Source: Pseudoscleropodium purum
Lineage: Eukaryota > Streptophyta > Bryopsida > Hypnales > Brachytheciaceae
NCBI GenBank assembly: GCA_963969395.1
Contig: OZ017795.1
Location: forward strand, 26,393,063 to 26,457,062
Direction of reading: 5' to 3'
Length of the DNA: 64,000 bases
The notes beneath the pieces were generated by a model, which had not been told where the DNA came from, did no database searches, and was given only the letters and a program-made list of their open reading frames with translations. A program made the position numbers and the translations under genes. Below, one piece after another: positions 60,226 to 64,000 of this stretch (the stretch's first letter is position 1; every line of letters begins with the position of its first letter).

Positions 60226-60650
60226 GGGTTCTTTTTTGGATTCCATTTTTTTTTTACTTCCATACTTGATGTTTAACTTGCTTGATTCAGAAATTAACAA
60301 CTTTGGCTTGGTAGTGTAGGCCCAAAATAGTCGGTGACAACATGTTTAGGTGGGGCTTCTTTTTTTGATTCCATGTTTTTGTTGCTTCATTTTGGAATTG
60401 ATAGTGCAGGTAGGAAAGAATCATATGCGACAAGTTTCTGTTGGCAGTATAGGCAGGAATGAATTGGTATCCTAGTAGCAGCAAATTGGGATTGGAGTTC
60501 ATTCCAGATTTTATTTTTTTCATGTTTAATCTTTGGCTTTCTCGATTATAGAATTCACAAGTTTAGCTTCACAGTGCAAGCAAGTCAACTTTGGTAGCAA
60601 CAAGTTTGGGACTTAGGATGTTTTTCTTTTGGATTCCATTTTTTTTCAAT
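60226..60650. repeat. Diverged tandem repeat, units of about 125-140 bp
   Basis: The phrase 'ttttttggattccatttttt' or a variant recurs at about 60230, 60356, 60497 and 60620. Each is followed by 'tgtttaa-cttg-gctt', 'acaa-tttggctt' and 'cagtgtaggca'-type segments. There are roughly three units, and they are non-coding. Confidence 0.55.
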
Positions 60651-61059
60651 ATATGGTGTATTGGTGCTTGTTTGTAGACTGCTTGCAACTCAAGCATACT
60701 CAAAACTGCTTCTGTATGTTTATTTCTGAAGTAGTATATTGTACTATTTTTCTCATTGAATTTGCAGGATTTTGAATAGCAACAACATTCACTAATTGCA
60801 ATCTCTTTGTGGTCTAGCAAAGATATCCAATCACTCTTCAATGAGATGGATTAGCACTTCCCGCAGCAGGAGTTGTTGGATGCTTTTGGAATTTTATACT
60901 TGCAATATTAGAAGCAACTAGGGGTTGACTAAAGCTTTGGTCATCACTTATCTATGCTTAAGAAGTTATATTCTTACTCAAGATTGTTGAATGCATGGGT
61001 GCCTTTGCAAGGAGGAACTTGCTAAATTGGCCCTAAGATTTTGTTTGCTTGTAATTTGG

Positions 61060-61330
61060 ATAATCAACAAAGTTTGTTTAAGGTTACAATGAAACCTCAT
61101 TGTGAAGTTGCGCATGCATCAACTTCACATGTGAGTCCAATGATTTTACTTTGGCAAAGACTTTCATAATCTCAACATTTGAAGAAGCTCATTTCTGAAT
61201 ATTTTAAGCTTATAGAGATCAACTATTGTTTGGTCTTGAGGTTGGTGGAGGATGAGTATTGCTTCTCCACGTTGAAGTTTCTAAAGTCTTGCTAGTGGAA
61301 TAGGCTAGGCAAGTAGTTGGTACTATTAGT
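61060..61330 (+). pseudogene. Probable hAT transposase C-terminus, decayed
   Basis: The frame from 61245 reads VEDEYCFSTLKFLKSC, a stop, WNRLGK, a stop, then LVLLV. This fits the hAT C-terminal dimerisation pattern, in which an ExxFS..k..K segment is followed by RNRL and a hydrophobic stretch. Upstream residues (about 61080-61200) are too damaged to assign. Two stops and the lack of an N-terminal part make it a relic. The match is short, so the assignment is tentative. Confidence 0.45.
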
Positions 61331-61448
61331 GTGAATATTTGGATAGAAATATTACACATTGGAAAATTTTCCATGCAAAGCTACCATAGAGTCTTGAAAA
61401 AACGTTATAAAAGTAAGACGCCATGGAGATATGTGATCTTTGTCTATT

Positions 61449-61690
61449 TTCAACATTGGAAGATTTTTAGGGGTCCGAGAGGGTTGCAAGTTCCCTGACA
61501 TTTTTTAACTCTACAAACTTGCCGAAACTGCTACTTGATGTGGCAAAATACATTAGAAGATTTTTGGGCTCAGGGAGGGCCGCTTCAAGCAGGTGTGTCG
61601 GGAATTGCCTTCCCTTGCAATTTCAAAGCCCTGAAGTAGCCCTCCCAAACCTCCACCACCCACCCTCCTAAACTCTTCTAATATATCCTC
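61449..61690. repeat. CATTAGAAGA-type MITE, nested or duplicated copies
   Basis: A left end CATTGGAAGATTTTTAGGGG at 61453 is followed by the 'tgacattttttaactctac' stretch shared with 30.7 kb. A second end CATTAGAAGATTTTTGGGC at about 61552 faces CTAAACTCTTCTAATA near 61681. This looks like one copy inserted into or joined to another. Confidence 0.5.
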
Positions 61691-63448
61691 CCCCCTTTTA
61701 GAAGCCTTAGTTTTCATGAAATTTTGCAGGCTTTGGGCTTTAAAACAATTGGTTTCTTTGATATTGAAGATTTATTCAGAGATGTGCTCTTCAATGCATA
61801 CTTGTAGAAGATAAGGAGCGGGACATTCAAACATCATCAAGCTTTGGCTAAACATTAACAACTAAATGTTATGATATAGTCTAACTTATTTTCTTAATGT
61901 TATTTGTATATTTGGTGTGTGCATATTACTAATACTACAAATGGATAGTCTTCCTCAAAGCAAGTAGGGTTCAAATCCCTACTTAGTGAATCCAATCAAC
62001 GTATGTCACTTGTTTTCAACTTATATGACTTGTTTTCAAATTTTTTGGTTTGATTTTGATTTTTGTGTAGTTGTATTGGTTTTTTTTGTCACTTCTTGGG
62101 AATTTGTGATTCATATGGATAACTCTTGCAAATATAGAACGTTTGGTGGCAAATATAGTTACAATTTGCAAACTTGGTTAAATTTGTATCACTTTGTATT
62201 TCAAAGAATCACCACTTTAAGACAAATTTTGCCATCATGTAGCATTTCCAGCCACTACACTTCAAAAAAAAGCTAGCAATGGACTTTCATACTTCACATA
62301 CTTCACATACCACATTTCAGTGCTTATCACAAGATACACTCTACCATCTGGAAAAGAATTTACAAAACTCTACATCTCAAGGGGTGGGGGCTGGGTTACA
62401 CTTATCTCGTGTATTTTACCACTACAAGACCGTTTCACAGAAATAGCCCCTATCAGGAATGATAATAGCTTTCCAGCAAATTTACAGATAAGTATTCTAG
62501 GATCACTCAGCTGGTTTCTTTTATTTCACTTATTTCAGGTTTCTGGAAGGAAAAAAAATTCAAAATTCACCAAGAAGGCTTGACTTGCTCAAGGGATCAG
62601 TTGAAAAGAAAATGATCCAACCTGTAAATGTTCTTTGTGATGTGTCCTTGCATTGCAGTAATGAAGTATGGTATCAGTTCATTACCCCCTTTCCCCCAAT
62701 TTCGATTTGAAATATACTGTTTTAAAAATAAATAAACAAAACAAATAAAAATTGAAACATACCTTCTTCTTCTGAAGCATCATCACTGTGGTCATCCTCA
62801 CTTCATTCAAACCTCATGAAGACTCTGGTCCGAGATCTTTGACTTGGTACTGGAAGGCCTGATCCTGAGAATGTTGAGAGTCTGTTTGCAATCTTGCAAT
62901 TAACTATACTTGCTGCCTGGGGCATATCAGTTATCTTCCCACCCAGGTGTTTGATTGTCCAGTACAGTCCAGTACTCCCCTACCTTTGAACCAGTTTACC
63001 AACATAGAAGGTAGGACCGCAGGACTGGCTCCATTCCAATCAATCCTGTATTGAACTATCAATTCCATTGGGAGCAAATTAAACCCAGCTAAGACAGGAT
63101 CCCTCCTTTAAGGAGCAGAGGGAAAAGATCAGTATGATAACGTAGCCCAATTTTGTTCAGACTGGGGATGGCATGGGATGGCATGGTGATGTTGAATGAG
63201 CTCCCTCTGACACGCCCTATGATGCACCATTGAGTAGAGTTGAGGTGGCAGTGGCCCCACTGGGCTTAACTTCCTCAACTGCAAGAGAATCCTCCAAGTA
63301 CAAGCATAGCAGGCAGAACCTTTCCATATATACTCATCAAGAACATCACAGCATCACACTATCCTGAAGGGAGGCTGAATCTTCATCATCAGCAATAGCA
63401 CCTTTTCATGATACCTTGCACTACTGAGGCAGTGATGAATTCCAAGGC
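61691..63448. other. Intergenic DNA, becoming less AT-rich after 62.3 kb
   Basis: No conserved reading frame was recognised. The 87-residue opening at 62320-62583 (plus) has no known domain. The less AT-rich sequence beyond about 62.3 kb resembles the low-copy segments at 11-13 kb and could be the flank of a gene beyond the window. Confidence 0.4.
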
Positions 63449-63506
63449 ATGGACCGCCCCGCCCTGCCCTGCCCCCTGCCCTGCCCTGCCCTGCCCTGCC
63501 CTGCCT
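63449..63506. repeat. (CCTGC)n minisatellite
   Basis: A run of CCCTG/CCTGC units with a few interruptions. Short overlapping frames on both strands here are translated repeat only. Confidence 0.85.
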
Positions 63507-63937
63507 ACGGTAAGGTATGTGCATCTCAAACAGGACCCTGCCCTGCATTGGTTGTGGCCGGCAGGAATAAGCTTTCCATTGGATCAGTCTATTTCCAGGG
63601 GATTCTGATATTATTCCAGGGTGGCAAGAACTACATATTCTCTGGTGCAGAAATGTGTAGAATACAATGGTGGGTTCACTTTTGGGTTAGGTTACAGCTA
63701 TGGTTTGGGTATTGATCTAATTTATGAGCAGTCAAATCTGTAGAGAATGAATGTAATGCTTGCCATTCTTGCCCTGGGACTTGGGTGTGACAGAACTTCA
63801 TGCTGCTGTTGCCATGGATATTTTCTGGCTTTGTTGTTTCTATTGCAGAATGGTTGCACTCATGAGTGTGCTACAGCCTTTCTGTTTCAAAGCAGGCTGC
63901 AACGAGAACTTGACCATGGTACTTCTTTCATTTGTGT
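63507..63937. other. Low-copy-looking DNA at the window end, no gene recognised
   Basis: A pyrimidine stretch followed by CAG at about 63835-63847 could be a splice acceptor, but no coding continuation was recognised. Confidence 0.25.
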
Positions 63938-63958
63938 CAAAAAAAGAAGAAGAAGAAG

Positions 63959-64000
<42 letters not shown>
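63938..64000. repeat. (AAG)n followed by an A-tract reaching the window edge
   Basis: A few GAA/AAG units lead into at least 40 consecutive A, cut by the window end. It could be a simple repeat, a retroposon tail or an assembly artefact. Confidence 0.8.

Noticed and set aside
63354..63715. Proline/cysteine-rich openings on both strands.
   Set aside because: They are translations of the CCTGC minisatellite and its immediate flank.

Overview
The window is nuclear DNA from a land plant with a repeat-rich genome. It carries one convincing protein-coding gene in 64 kb. That gene, on the minus strand at about 22.0-24.6 kb, encodes a GT-2-type trihelix transcription factor, a family specific to plants. 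The rest is AT-rich DNA built from decayed transposable elements. The decayed Ty3/gypsy element at 46.3-51.5 kb is a chromovirus whose gag, integrase and chromodomain residues look to me more like the Tcn1/Sushi type known from mosses, lycophytes and fungi than the usual seed-plant lineages. A bryophyte, lycophyte or fern therefore seems more likely than an angiosperm, but the sequence does not settle this.

Layout. From 0 to 15.1 kb is a field of degenerate elements. The most frequent are 0.9-1 kb elements with TTAA at both ends and short inverted termini (CCCCTAAAG...CTTTAGGGG). Also present are CACTA-type miniature elements, a GCTAG-ended palindromic MITE, a CATTAGAAGA-ended MITE and a CTAAGGTGG-ended element. 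From about 15.7 to 26.8 kb is a GC-richer, CpG-retaining, apparently low-copy island that contains the trihelix gene (two exons, one 275-nt intron, a leader with four small uORFs). On its left the island is edged by a recent-looking MULE-type MITE (perfect 9-bp target duplication) and a CACTA-like MITE. On its right it is edged by a truncated TTAA element. From 26.8 to 62 kb is repeat debris again: more TTAA elements, MITEs, a 1.6-kb CACTA element, minisatellites, a strongly G-depleted tract, the chromovirus relic and a probable hAT transposase relic. From 62.3 to 64.0 kb the sequence becomes less AT-rich again, with a CCTGC minisatellite and a terminal A-tract.

The most notable signals outside the gene are two. 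First, at least nine related or similarly ended elements have TTAA strictly kept at their ends, which is the target-site signature of piggyBac-type transposition. Second, the probable LTR of the chromovirus carries a 20-bp tandem array whose consensus contains a three-unit heat-shock element, ending 17 bp before a TATA box. I found no tRNA, rRNA or CRISPR. Most other open reading frames look like chance openings in AT-rich DNA or shadows of the GC-rich gene.
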